Origin: Treponema sp.
Lineage (GTDB): Bacteria > Spirochaetota > Spirochaetia > Treponematales > Treponemataceae
Direction: 5' to 3'
NCBI GenBank assembly: GCA_024402475.1
Contig: JAKSTQ010000003.1
Coordinates: 1 to 64,000 of the forward strand
Length of the DNA stretch: 64,000 nucleotides
Under the pieces are notes generated by a model. It searched no databases. It was given only the letters and a program-made list of their open reading frames with translations, and had not been told where the DNA came from. Shown one piece after another: positions 44,675 through 54,270 of the stretch; position 1 is the first letter of the stretch; the number at the start of each line of letters is the position of its first letter. The translations under genes were made by a program, and so were the position numbers.

Positions 44675-46627
44675 ATGGTTGGAATCGGCGATATTCAATT
44701 ATTTTTATTATTTCTCGGTGGAACAATCTGTGCTCTGATATTTCTTTTTTCAAGCATAGTAAGGTATCAGTCTGTAAAAAGAAAACGTTCGCTTTTACAC
44801 CTTGAACTTGTTACATCACTTCTTCTTTTTGCTGATTATTTTTCATATATTTACAAGGATGACGCTTCTGCTCTTGGCGGAATTATTGTTCGCGTAACTA
44901 ATTTTCTTTTGTTCTTTCTTATCTATGCCGAATTACTTGGCTTGAACCGTTATCTTAGAACTTTTGTTTATGAAACAAGTAAAGGCGGTGCAATTGCACT
45001 GAATCTTGTAAATATTTTTGCCTATATTGGACTTGTTAATATATTCATCAATCTTTATACAGGTCATATTTATTCAATTGATGCAGGCAGTGTTTATAAT
45101 CGTGGCTCGCTGTTTTTCCTTTCGTACATTCCGCCGCTATTGATTTATCTTGTAATACTGACAGTTGTCATTAAATACAGAAAGATTTTTCCAAAACTGA
45201 TTTTTATTTCACTGCTGTCTTTTGCAGTTCTGCCATTGACCTGTTCATTTTTGCAGATATTCTTCTTTGGTACATCTTTGATGAATCTTTCAATCGGTTT
45301 TTGTGCAATCATTCTTTTTGCGCTTTCTCTTATAGATCAGAATTTCTTTCTGCTTCAGATTGCAAGCCGCGAAAAAGCAACCGGACTTCCGAATGCTTAC
45401 GGTTACATTATGGAAATCAGAAAATTAATGGATAAGGGCAAACTCAAGGAATATAATGCCATTCATTTTGATATTAAACGGATGGGGCTGATTAACAGAA
45501 AATACGGTGGTGCTACCGGTTCTGAAATCATTATCAAGTATGCCCGAAAATTGCGTGAATTGATTGCAGAAGATGAAGTTCTGGGTCGTCTTGGCGGTAA
45601 CTACTTTGTAGCACTTATCCGTAAAGAAAATACCCGTGCTTTTTTAGATTTGCTTAGAAAAACTGAAATTACAATTTCTTTGCAGAACGGACCTGAAAAA
45701 GTTTCAATTTCTTCTGTTGCTGGTATTTATGGAATTGAATCTGATGACATTGAGCCTGAACTCATTATGAATAATGTTTCTATGGCTGGAAACATTGCAA
45801 AATACATGAAGCATAAGCCATACATTTTTCTGACACAGGAACTTCAGAAGGAAATCAACGAAATGCGAAGTCTTCAGGAATTGATTCCAAAATGCATGGC
45901 AAAAAAAGAATTCAAGCCGTACTATCAGCCAAAGGTTGATGTTTCTAAAAATGAACTTTGCGGTGCAGAAGCTTTGGTTCGCTGGGAGCATGAAGGAAAA
46001 ATAATCAGCCCGATTCAATTTATTCCTGTTCTTGAACAGAATGAAAGTATCTGCGTCCTTGACTTTTATATGCTTGACTACGTCTGCCAGGATATTCGTA
46101 AATGGCTTGATGAAGGAAGAAACATTTCTACAATTTCCGTGAACTTTTCCAGAAAAAATCTTGGTAATCCTATTCTTGCAGAAGAAATTTCCAATGTGCT
46201 GAAAAAGCATAATGTTCCGGAAAAATACATTCAGATTGAAATTACAGAAACAATTGACGAATTCCCTCAGGACTATCTTAAAGGTGTTGTTCTTGCATTG
46301 CAGGGATATGGAATGAGTGCAGCGATTGACGACTTTGGAACAGGAAGTGCTTCCATCAATCTTATCAGAGAAGTTCCGTTTAACGTTCTTAAAATTGACA
46401 AGAGTTTTATTTCTTCAAATACAGATAAAGACAGCAGACTTTTAGGCCACATTATTTCTATGGGAAATGATGTAGGTGCAAGCGTAATCTGTGAAGGCGT
46501 TGAAAATAAAGAACAGCTTGAAGTTCTTAAGAAACTTGGTTGTCCACAGATTCAGGGCTTTTATTTTGATATGCCGCTTTCAAAATCTGAATTTGAAAAA
46601 CGCCTTGATGATCCTCAGTACAATTAA
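44675..46627 (+). CDS. Membrane GGDEF(degenerate)-EAL protein
   Basis: 650 residues. The first 230 hold seven or eight hydrophobic segments, an integral sensor. The GGDEF domain (about 235-385) has lost its key residues: the signature reads LGGNYFVAL and the metal Asp region reads FDIKRMGLINRK. The EAL domain (about 400-640) is intact: CGAEALVRWEH, SVNFSRKN, IEITETIDE, DDFGTGSAS, LKIDKSFIS, CEGVENKEQ and QIQGFYFDMP. It is therefore probably a cyclic-di-GMP phosphodiesterase controlled from the membrane. TAAAAT (44654-44659) and a weak AAGG precede the start. The 247-nt gap upstream shows no gene. Confidence 0.9.
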   Translation: MVGIGDIQLFLLFLGGTICALIFLFSSIVRYQSVKRKRSLLHLELVTSLLLFADYFSYIYKDDASALGGIIVRVTNFLLFFLIYAELLGLNRYLRTFVYETSKGGAIALNLVNIFAYIGLVNIFINLYTGHIYSIDAGSVYNRGSLFFLSYIPPLLIYLVILTVVIKYRKIFPKLIFISLLSFAVLPLTCSFLQIFFFGTSLMNLSIGFCAIILFALSLIDQNFFLLQIASREKATGLPNAYGYIMEIRKLMDKGKLKEYNAIHFDIKRMGLINRKYGGATGSEIIIKYARKLRELIAEDEVLGRLGGNYFVALIRKENTRAFLDLLRKTEITISLQNGPEKVSISSVAGIYGIESDDIEPELIMNNVSMAGNIAKYMKHKPYIFLTQELQKEINEMRSLQELIPKCMAKKEFKPYYQPKVDVSKNELCGAEALVRWEHEGKIISPIQFIPVLEQNESICVLDFYMLDYVCQDIRKWLDEGRNISTISVNFSRKNLGNPILAEEISNVLKKHNVPEKYIQIEITETIDEFPQDYLKGVVLALQGYGMSAAIDDFGTGSASINLIREVPFNVLKIDKSFISSNTDKDSRLLGHIISMGNDVGASVICEGVENKEQLEVLKKLGCPQIQGFYFDMPLSKSEFEKRLDDPQYN

Positions 46628-46643
46628 TTCATCTTATAATTTT

Positions 46644-47132
46644 TTACTGATTCATATTCTCTTTGGGCTTTATGCCGTTTTGATAATCTGCGTAAGTTAT
46701 AGGCTTGTTGGAATTTAAAAGTTTTGCATCCGTAACTTCTGCAATGAACAATGTATGCGATCCAAGATCCTGGATTGAAATTACATGAGCATTAAGAACT
46801 GCGCAGGTTTGATCTGTCAGATAAGGATTTCCGTCAGCATCTTTCTGGTAAGAAATGTTTTCAAACTTACTTACATTACGACCGCTTTGATAGCCAAAGT
46901 GTCTGATAGTTTCAAGACTGCAGTTCGTGTCCAGAATGGAAAGTGCAAATGATTTACTTTGTTTTATCATGCTGCAGGTTAAATTTGCATTCTGGCAGGA
47001 AACTGCAATTCTTACAGGATTTGACGCGACCTGAATACAGGTATCGGTTACACAGGCATTAAGTTTGCCTTCTGCATTTGTACCAAGAATAAACAGGCCG
47101 TATGAAAGATTGTATAATGCTTTATTATCCAT
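46644..47132 (-). CDS. Flavin reductase-like domain protein
   Basis: 162 residues with the split-barrel FMN-binding pattern: YGLFILGTNAEGKLNACV, CIQVASNPVRIAVS, FALSILDTNC and GSHTLFIAEVTDAK. Family members reduce flavins with NAD(P)H or act with rubredoxin-type partners; this one has no rubredoxin domain. AAGGAGG precedes the start. It ends 16 nt from the convergent EAL gene with no terminator in between. Confidence 0.82.
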   Translation of the reverse strand: MDNKALYNLSYGLFILGTNAEGKLNACVTDTCIQVASNPVRIAVSCQNANLTCSMIKQSKSFALSILDTNCSLETIRHFGYQSGRNVSKFENISYQKDADGNPYLTDQTCAVLNAHVISIQDLGSHTLFIAEVTDAKLLNSNKPITYADYQNGIKPKENMNQ

Positions 47133-47268
47133 AGCAGAACCTCCTTAGATTCTTACTTCTAAATTAATAAGCATATTACAAAACGTCAAATTTTTATTAT
47201 TATCATAAATTAAAATTTATAGTAAAGTTTTTAAAGATAAACCCTTGCGGACATTGAAGGCAGATACC

Positions 47269-48621
47269 ATGGAATCAACTGAAGAATTACAGAAACAGCA
47301 TTATATAAAAATGACAGAAAAGCCTGTTGGCAAACTTCTGTTCGGTCTTTCTGTTCCGACGATTTTGTCGATGATGGTTACAAATATTTACAACCTTGTT
47401 GATACTGCCTTTGTTGGAACTTTAGGAACAAGCGAAAGCGGTGCAACTGGAATTGTCTTTGGGTACATGTCGATTTTGCAGGCTGTAGCATTTATGTGCG
47501 GGCAGGGCGCAGGCAGTAATATGTCAAGAAAGCTTGGTGCAAAGGATACAGCAAAGGCCACTGAATTCAGCTCCAGCGGATTTTTCCTTTCATTTTTTCT
47601 TGGGCTTGTGATTGCATTCTTCACTTTCTTTTTTATGGAGCCGATTCTAAAACTCCTCGGAAGCACTGACACAATTGCGCCTTATGCAGGAACTTATATT
47701 TTCTGGATTTTGATTTCTGCTCCGTTTTTTACTTCAAGCTACACAATGAACAACCTTCTGCGTTATGAAGGAAAATCAAAACTTGGTACCATTGCGCTTA
47801 TGACCGGTGCTGTACTGAACATTGGATTTGATGCTTTTTTTATGAAAGTATTGAATCTTGGAATTACAGGTGCGGGTATGGCAACCGCAATTTCGCAGAC
47901 TGTAAGTTTCTGTATTCTTTTGAGTATGTTCTTAAGAAGAAAAACACAGACTAGAATTTCAATACGGTATGTTTCAAGAAGCATAAAAACTTTCTGGGAA
48001 ATTGCAGCAACTGGATTTCCAAGTCTTTTAAGGCAGGGACTTAATAGTATTTCTACAATGATTCTTAACAACAATGCGGCTTTGTATGGCGATCAGGCTG
48101 TTGCGGCAATGAGTATTGTTTCTCGTGTTGCGTTTTTTTCAATGTCTGTTACTCTTGGAATCGGGCAGGGGTTTCAGCCCATCTGTGCATTCAATTACGG
48201 TGCGGGAAAATTCAAGCGTGTTAAAAAAGCTTACTGGACTGCCTTTGGCTGCGGCGAACTGATGGTTGTGCTTATTTCGATTCCGCTTTTTATTTTTGCA
48301 CCGGAAATTGTACAAAGGCTGCGTGATGATATTCAGGTAATTGAAATTGGTACCCGTGCGTTAAGGATTGTCAGTATTGGAATACTTTTTGTGCCGTTCA
48401 GCATGATGACGGAAATGGGACTGCAGAGTACCGGTGCAAAGCTGCTTGCGTCGTTCAGTTCAAGTTTAAGAAGCGGCGTAATTTTTATTCCTGCAATTTT
48501 ACTGCTTTCACATTTCAGGGGACTTGCAGGAATTCAGGAAGCAAGCCCTTTGTGTGATTTTGTGACTTTGATGATTACGATTTTCTTAAGCAGGAAATTT
48601 CTTAATAAGCTTAAGGAGTAA
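47269..48621 (+). CDS. MATE-family multidrug/cation efflux protein
   Basis: 450 residues from ATG at 47269 (AAGG upstream); a TTG at 47245 would add 8 residues. Twelve membrane segments in two halves, with the MATE patterns LSVPTILSMMVTNIYNLVD, GQGAGSNMSRKLG, GFPSLLRQGLNSIST and SVTLGIGQGFQPICAFNYG. These antiporters export drugs or metabolites using Na+ or H+. Substrate is unknown. A strong terminator follows. Confidence 0.9.
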   Translation: MESTEELQKQHYIKMTEKPVGKLLFGLSVPTILSMMVTNIYNLVDTAFVGTLGTSESGATGIVFGYMSILQAVAFMCGQGAGSNMSRKLGAKDTAKATEFSSSGFFLSFFLGLVIAFFTFFFMEPILKLLGSTDTIAPYAGTYIFWILISAPFFTSSYTMNNLLRYEGKSKLGTIALMTGAVLNIGFDAFFMKVLNLGITGAGMATAISQTVSFCILLSMFLRRKTQTRISIRYVSRSIKTFWEIAATGFPSLLRQGLNSISTMILNNNAALYGDQAVAAMSIVSRVAFFSMSVTLGIGQGFQPICAFNYGAGKFKRVKKAYWTAFGCGELMVVLISIPLFIFAPEIVQRLRDDIQVIEIGTRALRIVSIGILFVPFSMMTEMGLQSTGAKLLASFSSSLRSGVIFIPAILLLSHFRGLAGIQEASPLCDFVTLMITIFLSRKFLNKLKE

Positions 48622-48627
48622 TGGGGT

Positions 48628-48672
48628 GCCGCCCTGTGCTTGTGGAAAGCTTAGGGCGGCCTTATTTTTTAC
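48628..48672 (+). terminator. Terminator of the MATE gene
   Basis: GCCGCCCT (48628-48635) pairs with AGGGCGGC (48653-48660), followed by CTTATTTTTT. Confidence 0.88.
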
Positions 48673-48678
48673 TCTTTA

Positions 48679-49734
48679 TTATTTCCCTGTAAAATGAAGT
48701 GTGCACCAGGCAAGTTTTCGTTTGCCGTTTTCCTGCTGCTGGTATGAAAAATAGAGTCTTACATCCTGGCCGCCTGTTTTGTCACCTTCTGAGCTGATAA
48801 GGTTTGGATACCAGATGGGGTTTGATTTATCGCCGAGAAGTTTTGCAGGCCGTGTCCAGTTTATTGCATCGCGGCTGTAAGAAATGTATACGACTTTTGG
48901 ATCCCAGCCGTGGTATACCATTACCCACTGGTTAAGAAAGGTATTCCACATTACGCTTGGATTTGCACCGCCTTTACCGGCAAGGGTAGAAATCGGATAG
49001 TTTTTACCGCCTGTTTTTGTTGTTGAATCGTATGCATCAATTGTAAAAGAAGAACCGTTCCATTTTTCCCAGGTACCGGATCTTCCCTGAGGATCTTCTG
49101 ACATTGCCATGCAGATGCAGTTTCCGTTGAAGTCTGTTTTTCCCTGGTAGTAGCAGATCCAGCGATTGTTTTTTTCGTCCCTTATTACGCAGCCGTCTCC
49201 TAGTCCGGACCAGCCTGGTGTTGAACCTTTTGGCTGGGAGTCTACGATTATTGGTTCGCCCTGTTCCCAGGTTTTGCCATAATCGTTACTGTAGGTTACG
49301 CCGATTGATTTGTGGGCAACTCCATCGTCTGACCAGTGACTTTCTGCATGAAAAAAGCCTGCGTATTTTCCATGGCCGTCCAGAGGGAATACTCCGATAA
49401 ACCAGGATCCGTTTTCGTTAAAATCTTTTATTGATGAAATGTCTTTCCCAAATACAACGTTGGCGGACTTCAAGCCTGAGATATGATCCTGGGGCCATGG
49501 AGTTGCTGCTGTTGTTTTGACATCTTTTGCTTCTGCCCAGAATAATTCCCAGTTGTCTGCGTTTTTGACCAAATTAAGTTTTCCGTCGGGCCAGTAACCT
49601 GCAAAGAAAGTTCCTGCAGGTTGTATTGTTTCTGTAACCGGACCTAAGATGCAGTTTTCTGCTTCCGGATAATCAAATGAACATGCGCTTAGTAATAAAG
49701 CTGCAGCAGTATAAACGATGAATCTTTTTTTCAT
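48679..49734 (-). CDS. Lipoprotein with glycosidase-like beta-propeller
   Basis: 351 residues from ATG at 49734 (MKKRFIVYTAAALLLSACS, lipoprotein Cys about 19, AGGA upstream); the longer frame to 49815 is not needed. The mature part has repeated beta-propeller blade motifs: HWSDDGVAHKSIGVTYSND, NNRWICYYQGK, NPSVMWNTFLNQWVMVYHG and YISYSRDAINWTRP. That pattern is shared by GH43/GH62-type arabinosidases and sialidase-like folds. Catalytic acids were not assigned. It probably acts on polysaccharide at the cell surface or in the periplasm. Confidence 0.65.
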   Translation of the reverse strand: MKKRFIVYTAAALLLSACSFDYPEAENCILGPVTETIQPAGTFFAGYWPDGKLNLVKNADNWELFWAEAKDVKTTAATPWPQDHISGLKSANVVFGKDISSIKDFNENGSWFIGVFPLDGHGKYAGFFHAESHWSDDGVAHKSIGVTYSNDYGKTWEQGEPIIVDSQPKGSTPGWSGLGDGCVIRDEKNNRWICYYQGKTDFNGNCICMAMSEDPQGRSGTWEKWNGSSFTIDAYDSTTKTGGKNYPISTLAGKGGANPSVMWNTFLNQWVMVYHGWDPKVVYISYSRDAINWTRPAKLLGDKSNPIWYPNLISSEGDKTGGQDVRLYFSYQQQENGKRKLAWCTLHFTGK

Positions 49735-49847
49735 AGGAATTCCTTTTTTTAATTTTAAAATATCACTAAACCGATAAAATTGCAAAAAAAAACTGTTTGA
49801 GATAAAATTAAACATATCCTTAATTTTTTTTCAGGAAGTAATAAGTT

Positions 49848-51551
49848 ATGCGTACATCGAAAATTTTTGGTGCTTTTTTTGCCTGTTCTTTTCTGGCTCT
49901 TTCCGGAGCTTTTGCTGACCCTAATGTAAATCATTTTACAGAGGAACTTATTCAAAAAGCAAATGAAGGAAACCTGGATGCCATGCTTGACCTTGGATAC
50001 ATTTGCGAACCTGAAAGCAATTCATCTGCACAAAAATATGACCAGTCCATTGCATGGTATAATAAAGCTGCCGAAGCAGGCGTTGTTCAGGCTTATGAAA
50101 AACTTGCCCGCATTTACCTTAAAATAAAGGATTTTGAAAAAGCCCGTCAGTGCTGTGAATATTTTGCATGGCAGGGAATCCCTGTATTCCAGGAACTTAT
50201 GGCAGAAATCTGCGCTGCTGAGAGTGATATGGACGATGCCTTTTACTGGTATTTTAAAGTTCAGGAAGAAAATCCTGACAAGGCCCGCAGTGATGATGAA
50301 GGCAAACTCGGTGAACTTTTCCTTAAGGCTTATTACGGCGATGCTCAGTCCCAGTATACAATTGCAAAAATCATGTACTCCGGGAAAGATGTTCCTTCAA
50401 ATTCTGAAATTCCATATACATACCAGAAATATTTTGAAGGCGCTTTTAGCAAAGAAGATGCCGGCCGCTGGTTAAAGCGTTCTGCTGAACAGGGATTTGC
50501 TCAGGCCGTAAATGAATACTACTGGTACTTTCCTGGTGAAGAACCGGATATCATCGGCGTTGAAAAATTCTATAAACCTGAAATTCAGTCTGTAGCATTT
50601 ATTGATGCAATTACAATCGGTAATGACTGGGAAGTCCGCATAAATTCACATGACGAAAGTATCGTGCGTTTTTCTGGAACAATCGATAACTATTCTCTTC
50701 ATGATGTCAATGATGCAAAGGTATGTCTTTATCTTACACGCACACAGTCAGGTGATTGTAAAACAGGAACTTTGCTTGCAGAAAAAAATCTTGAAACTAT
50801 TATGGCGCAGAAAAAAATCTACGTTGCAAAATATGTCAGCTGTGAAGTCCCTTCAAATTCATCATATTACCTGACTGTTGTTCTTTACCAGAACGGCCTG
50901 CCTGTACAGGTAAAACTTCTTGACCAGAAATTCGGTTCAAGTTACTACAACGAAGAAGACATAATTGCAGAAGAACAAAACCGCAGGGAACTTCTTCGCC
51001 TTCACAAAGATGCTGTAGAAACTGCACATGCTGCTTTCCAGAACGGAATTCTTGATACTGGAATGCGATATGCCCAGAAGGATATCGGTTCAAAAGTTAA
51101 GCCTGATAACCGCGAAACTGTAAGTTACGAAAAGCCTTCAAAATCCCAGCACATTGCAGTTCCATGTTCTCAGGTTAAATATCCGGAACTCACAGGTAAC
51201 TGGAAATGCAGTCCGAACCAGAAAGACGGCACTTTTAATATTACCGGTACAATCGAAAACCTTACTTCTTACACTGCAGAAAATCTCCGCTATGAAGTTT
51301 ACTGCACTCAGGAAAAATATACTGGTGCTGCAATTCCTGGAATCAGAATCTTTAAAATGGACTGCGGCAACCTTCCTGCCAATCATAAATTCGAAATCGA
51401 CGATGAAGGTATCTGGTCAATTCCAGAAGACGGAAAATATTTTGTAACGATTATGCTCATTCTTGATAACCGTGTTGTTTCTTATGTGAATTTTAAAGGA
51501 AAGCTTGAAGTTAACCGTTCAAAATATCTTAAAGAAGACGGAAGGGAATAA
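49848..51551 (+). CDS. Exported Sel1-repeat protein
   Basis: 567 residues with a signal peptide (about 1-23, ending GAFAD) and AGGAAG upstream. Sel1-like repeats occupy about 28-220 (ANEGNLDAMLDLGYICE, WYNKAAEAGVVQAYEKLA, WLKRSAEQGFAQAVNEYYW). The C-terminal 340 residues are beta-rich with two related halves (WEVRINSHDES and WKCSPNQKDG, each followed by FSGTIDNYS / FNITGTIENLT), suggesting duplicated immunoglobulin-like domains. Sel1 repeats mediate protein contacts. Function is unknown. Confidence 0.8.
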   Translation: MRTSKIFGAFFACSFLALSGAFADPNVNHFTEELIQKANEGNLDAMLDLGYICEPESNSSAQKYDQSIAWYNKAAEAGVVQAYEKLARIYLKIKDFEKARQCCEYFAWQGIPVFQELMAEICAAESDMDDAFYWYFKVQEENPDKARSDDEGKLGELFLKAYYGDAQSQYTIAKIMYSGKDVPSNSEIPYTYQKYFEGAFSKEDAGRWLKRSAEQGFAQAVNEYYWYFPGEEPDIIGVEKFYKPEIQSVAFIDAITIGNDWEVRINSHDESIVRFSGTIDNYSLHDVNDAKVCLYLTRTQSGDCKTGTLLAEKNLETIMAQKKIYVAKYVSCEVPSNSSYYLTVVLYQNGLPVQVKLLDQKFGSSYYNEEDIIAEEQNRRELLRLHKDAVETAHAAFQNGILDTGMRYAQKDIGSKVKPDNRETVSYEKPSKSQHIAVPCSQVKYPELTGNWKCSPNQKDGTFNITGTIENLTSYTAENLRYEVYCTQEKYTGAAIPGIRIFKMDCGNLPANHKFEIDDEGIWSIPEDGKYFVTIMLILDNRVVSYVNFKGKLEVNRSKYLKEDGRE

Positions 51552-51565
51552 AACGCTTTTTGGGG

Positions 51566-51616
51566 TTTTTACGTTTTTTAGTTGAATGTTATTTTTTTTG
51601 ACAAAAAACGTAAAAA
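51566..51616 (+). terminator. Hairpin after the Sel1-repeat gene
   Basis: TTTTTACGTTTTTT (51566-51579) and AAAAAACGTAAAAA (51603-51616) are perfect complements around a 23-nt loop containing a T run. The stem is A/T-rich and may be a weak terminator. Confidence 0.5.
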
Positions 51617-51635
51617 TTCCGGTTCATCCATTTTC

Positions 51636-51664
51636 TTGTTTTTTTTGAAAAGTCACTATATAAT
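51636..51664 (+). promoter_or_regulatory. Leaderless promoter of the DUF5312-like gene
   Basis: TTGTTT (51636-51641) and TATAAT (51659-51664) are 17 bp apart; the -10 ends 8 nt before the ATG at 51673, with no ribosome-binding site. Confidence 0.6.
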
Positions 51665-51672
51665 AGAATAAT

Positions 51673-53394
51673 ATGGCAGAAAATACCGCGAAACCAGGAA
51701 CCTTTGATCGCCTTGTTTCGGCAATTTCAGATTCAGAAAGAGAAGTTCTCCTGCAGAAAATGCATTCACTTGCTTCAGGGCTTGCTGACAACGCTGGCGA
51801 TGATGACAAGATTGATTTTGATGCACCTGATTTTTCCATTGAAGAAAATCTGAAAAAAGAAGGTATTTTTTACAGATTCCTTTTGTGGCTCCGGGCCATT
51901 TTTACCAGTACATCTCAGGAAGAAATTTATAACCAGGATCTGATTCTTTCCATGTTCAGAAAACTTGATCATGACTATCCTGGAATTCTCGATTTTAAAG
52001 GCGGCCTGATTCTTGATATTTTTTATCAGAAGCTTTGTGAACTGAAAGTTGCTGCCGAATTTTTCAGACCATATTTGAATTACATTTACGAAGACACTGG
52101 GGCTTTTTATACATTCCTTGGTTCTTTAATTTGTCCTGATGTGACAAAACAGATGGATGAAGAAGTGGATCCTTTCCTTTTGCCTTTGAACCGACAGGTT
52201 ACTGGTGAACTTCGTACTTCACTTTTAAGAAAGATGGAAGAAATCATTAAGGGAATTCCGTCGCACCTTCGTTCTCAGATGTATGTCTGCGTTCAGGCTG
52301 TGGAATGGATTCATCAGTTTACAAAACTTCCTTATGAAAGATTTATCAATGCTTTTACCGTTGGCGGCAATAATACTTATTCCTGCAGATTCGAAATGGT
52401 TTCAAGTGAGCTCAATGTTTTTGCAAGAATTATGTGTAATTTAAAATCGATTCCCGAAGAAGCCCTCACTGCCATTTATCTTTTTTCTGCAGATAAAATT
52501 GTTCCTGTTGATTCAACTGCAAATGGTGATGATGAACGTGCAAAAGAATTTATGGACAAGTCTGCCGCAAACATTGCATTGATTAAAATGTTTGCAAAGA
52601 CAGTTCCTCTTAGAAGAGTGAATCCTGTTGTCTTTAATAATATTCAGTGGCATCCTGATAATTTTGTCGGCGGAGAAGACTGGTTCGTAAAATACAAGGA
52701 ACAATGGAAAAAACTTTTTGACGAAAAATGGAATTCATGGCTGCGTGATAAAAAGAAAAACGAAATCAATACTCAGCTTACAACTATTTTTGGTCTTGAT
52801 GCTTTCCCAAAACTGCCTGACCGTCCGTGGGCTGCCATGTGGTCTGGTATTCCGTTCCATTTTGAATATACTGCCGGCTTTATCTGGTGGTTCATGACAA
52901 AGCGCTACAATGATATTCTTGCGCCTCTTAAAATTCTTCTGCTTGAAGGTGCGTTTGCAAACAAGGATAACCGCCAGGAATTTGCAAATACCATGAATGA
53001 TCTTTTGCAGATTTATAATGACATGGATGCACTTGTCGAAGACCTTTCATCTGTTGGACAGGTCGGAATGGTTTTTGAAAAGCTTGCTGCAAATCATCTT
53101 AAAACTCTGCAGGCTCAGTCTAAAATTGAATCGACTATGCTTATGATCGAAGCGACCGTTCAGAATGTAAAGAATCAGTTCTGTAATGATATCCGCAGTG
53201 TTGAACGGATTTTAAATGGTGTTCTCGAACTTAAAAAAGATACACGTTATGACGGCGTTGTAAACCTGAATCAGCTTTCTACAGGCAAGAACAGTTCTTT
53301 AAAAGAACAGCTTGTCATTTCTAAAAATGTTCTTAGCAGTGTACTTGATATGCTCAAAGAAATTGAACCGATCGATGTTCCTGAAAAAATATAA
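51673..53394 (+). CDS. Spirochaete-type protein of unknown function (possibly DUF5312)
   Basis: 573 residues, mostly helical and soluble, with no signal peptide and no clear membrane segment apart from a short aromatic patch (FYRFLLWLRAIF, about 66-77). Features include GGLILDIFYQKL, HPDNFVGGEDWF and a C-terminal coiled coil (about 465-570). It recalls a treponemal family that I know as DUF5312; this label is uncertain. Function is unknown. pgeF follows after 36 nt and could be co-transcribed. Confidence 0.6.
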   Translation: MAENTAKPGTFDRLVSAISDSEREVLLQKMHSLASGLADNAGDDDKIDFDAPDFSIEENLKKEGIFYRFLLWLRAIFTSTSQEEIYNQDLILSMFRKLDHDYPGILDFKGGLILDIFYQKLCELKVAAEFFRPYLNYIYEDTGAFYTFLGSLICPDVTKQMDEEVDPFLLPLNRQVTGELRTSLLRKMEEIIKGIPSHLRSQMYVCVQAVEWIHQFTKLPYERFINAFTVGGNNTYSCRFEMVSSELNVFARIMCNLKSIPEEALTAIYLFSADKIVPVDSTANGDDERAKEFMDKSAANIALIKMFAKTVPLRRVNPVVFNNIQWHPDNFVGGEDWFVKYKEQWKKLFDEKWNSWLRDKKKNEINTQLTTIFGLDAFPKLPDRPWAAMWSGIPFHFEYTAGFIWWFMTKRYNDILAPLKILLLEGAFANKDNRQEFANTMNDLLQIYNDMDALVEDLSSVGQVGMVFEKLAANHLKTLQAQSKIESTMLMIEATVQNVKNQFCNDIRSVERILNGVLELKKDTRYDGVVNLNQLSTGKNSSLKEQLVISKNVLSSVLDMLKEIEPIDVPEKI

Positions 53395-53430
53395 CGGTTC
53401 TTGTAAGTAAAAAGGAGTTAAAAAAGTTTT

Positions 53431-54243
53431 ATGGTCAATTTTATAAATGTCAGTAAGGGTGTAAAACCTAACGATGTTTTTGTAAAATTTCCTTTTTATA
53501 TGAACGGCTTGCCTTATTCACAGGATGCTGCAAAAGAAAACGGTTTTAAAACTGATGTCCTTCAGTGGGGAATGACTTTGCGGGGAGCAGGTTCGATGCG
53601 CTTTAGATGGAAGGAATGCAATCCTAACCGGGACTCAATGCTCAAAGAAATTGCTGCCGGGAAAAAAGTTGTTCCTGTTGAACTGATTCATTCTAAAATT
53701 GTTTTTAATCTCGATACTGGCCTTGAAACACAGGGAATGGTTGGCGACGGTCTTGTTACTCTTAATCATAAACTGATGCCTGTTGTTACTGTTGCTGACT
53801 GTGTTCCAATTTATTTTTATGATCCTTCTTCCGGCGCTCTTGGAATCGTGCATTCCGGCTGGAAGGGAACCGGCATTATTGGCCTTGCAATTGAGCGTGC
53901 AAAAAAACTTTACGGCCTTAACACTGAAACTACAATGACTGCAATCGGTCCTCATATCGGAAGCTGCTGTTATTTTGTTGACGATGAACGGGCTGCTTAC
54001 TTTAAGAAAAATTTCTGTGAAGACTCCATCGAAATACGTGACGGCCGCAATATGCTTGATTTAACCCGCGCTAATCTTTCGGTAATCCAGCGGGCCGGGA
54101 TTAAAGAAAGCAATATTGTTGTTGCTCAGGACTGCACTGCCTGTGATGAAATTTTCGGATCGTTCCGCCGTGAAGCTGCGTTTTTGCCTTCTGGTGTTGA
54201 TAAGATGCGTGCATTTACAGTGCAGGCTGCTTTTGTTGTTTAA
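53431..54243 (+). CDS. pgeF: PgeF/YfiH (LACC1-type) multicopper-fold purine/peptidoglycan-editing factor
   Basis: 270 residues with the family's active-site residues in order: VELIHSKIV, VVTVADCVPIYFYD (Cys), GIVHSGWKGTG (His) and MTAIGPHIGSCCYFVDDE. Homologues are described as purine nucleoside phosphorylase/adenosine deaminase and as a peptidoglycan-editing factor that removes mis-made UDP-MurNAc-L-Ser. AAGGAG precedes the start, with rather long spacing. Confidence 0.88.
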   Translation: MVNFINVSKGVKPNDVFVKFPFYMNGLPYSQDAAKENGFKTDVLQWGMTLRGAGSMRFRWKECNPNRDSMLKEIAAGKKVVPVELIHSKIVFNLDTGLETQGMVGDGLVTLNHKLMPVVTVADCVPIYFYDPSSGALGIVHSGWKGTGIIGLAIERAKKLYGLNTETTMTAIGPHIGSCCYFVDDERAAYFKKNFCEDSIEIRDGRNMLDLTRANLSVIQRAGIKESNIVVAQDCTACDEIFGSFRREAAFLPSGVDKMRAFTVQAAFVV

Positions 54244-54270
54244 TGAATTCATTATTAAAAGAGGTATTAT

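Noticed and set aside
45704..46210. Minus-strand open frame of 168 codons
   Set aside because: Lies opposite the intact EAL domain; composition is typical of a reverse-strand shadow.
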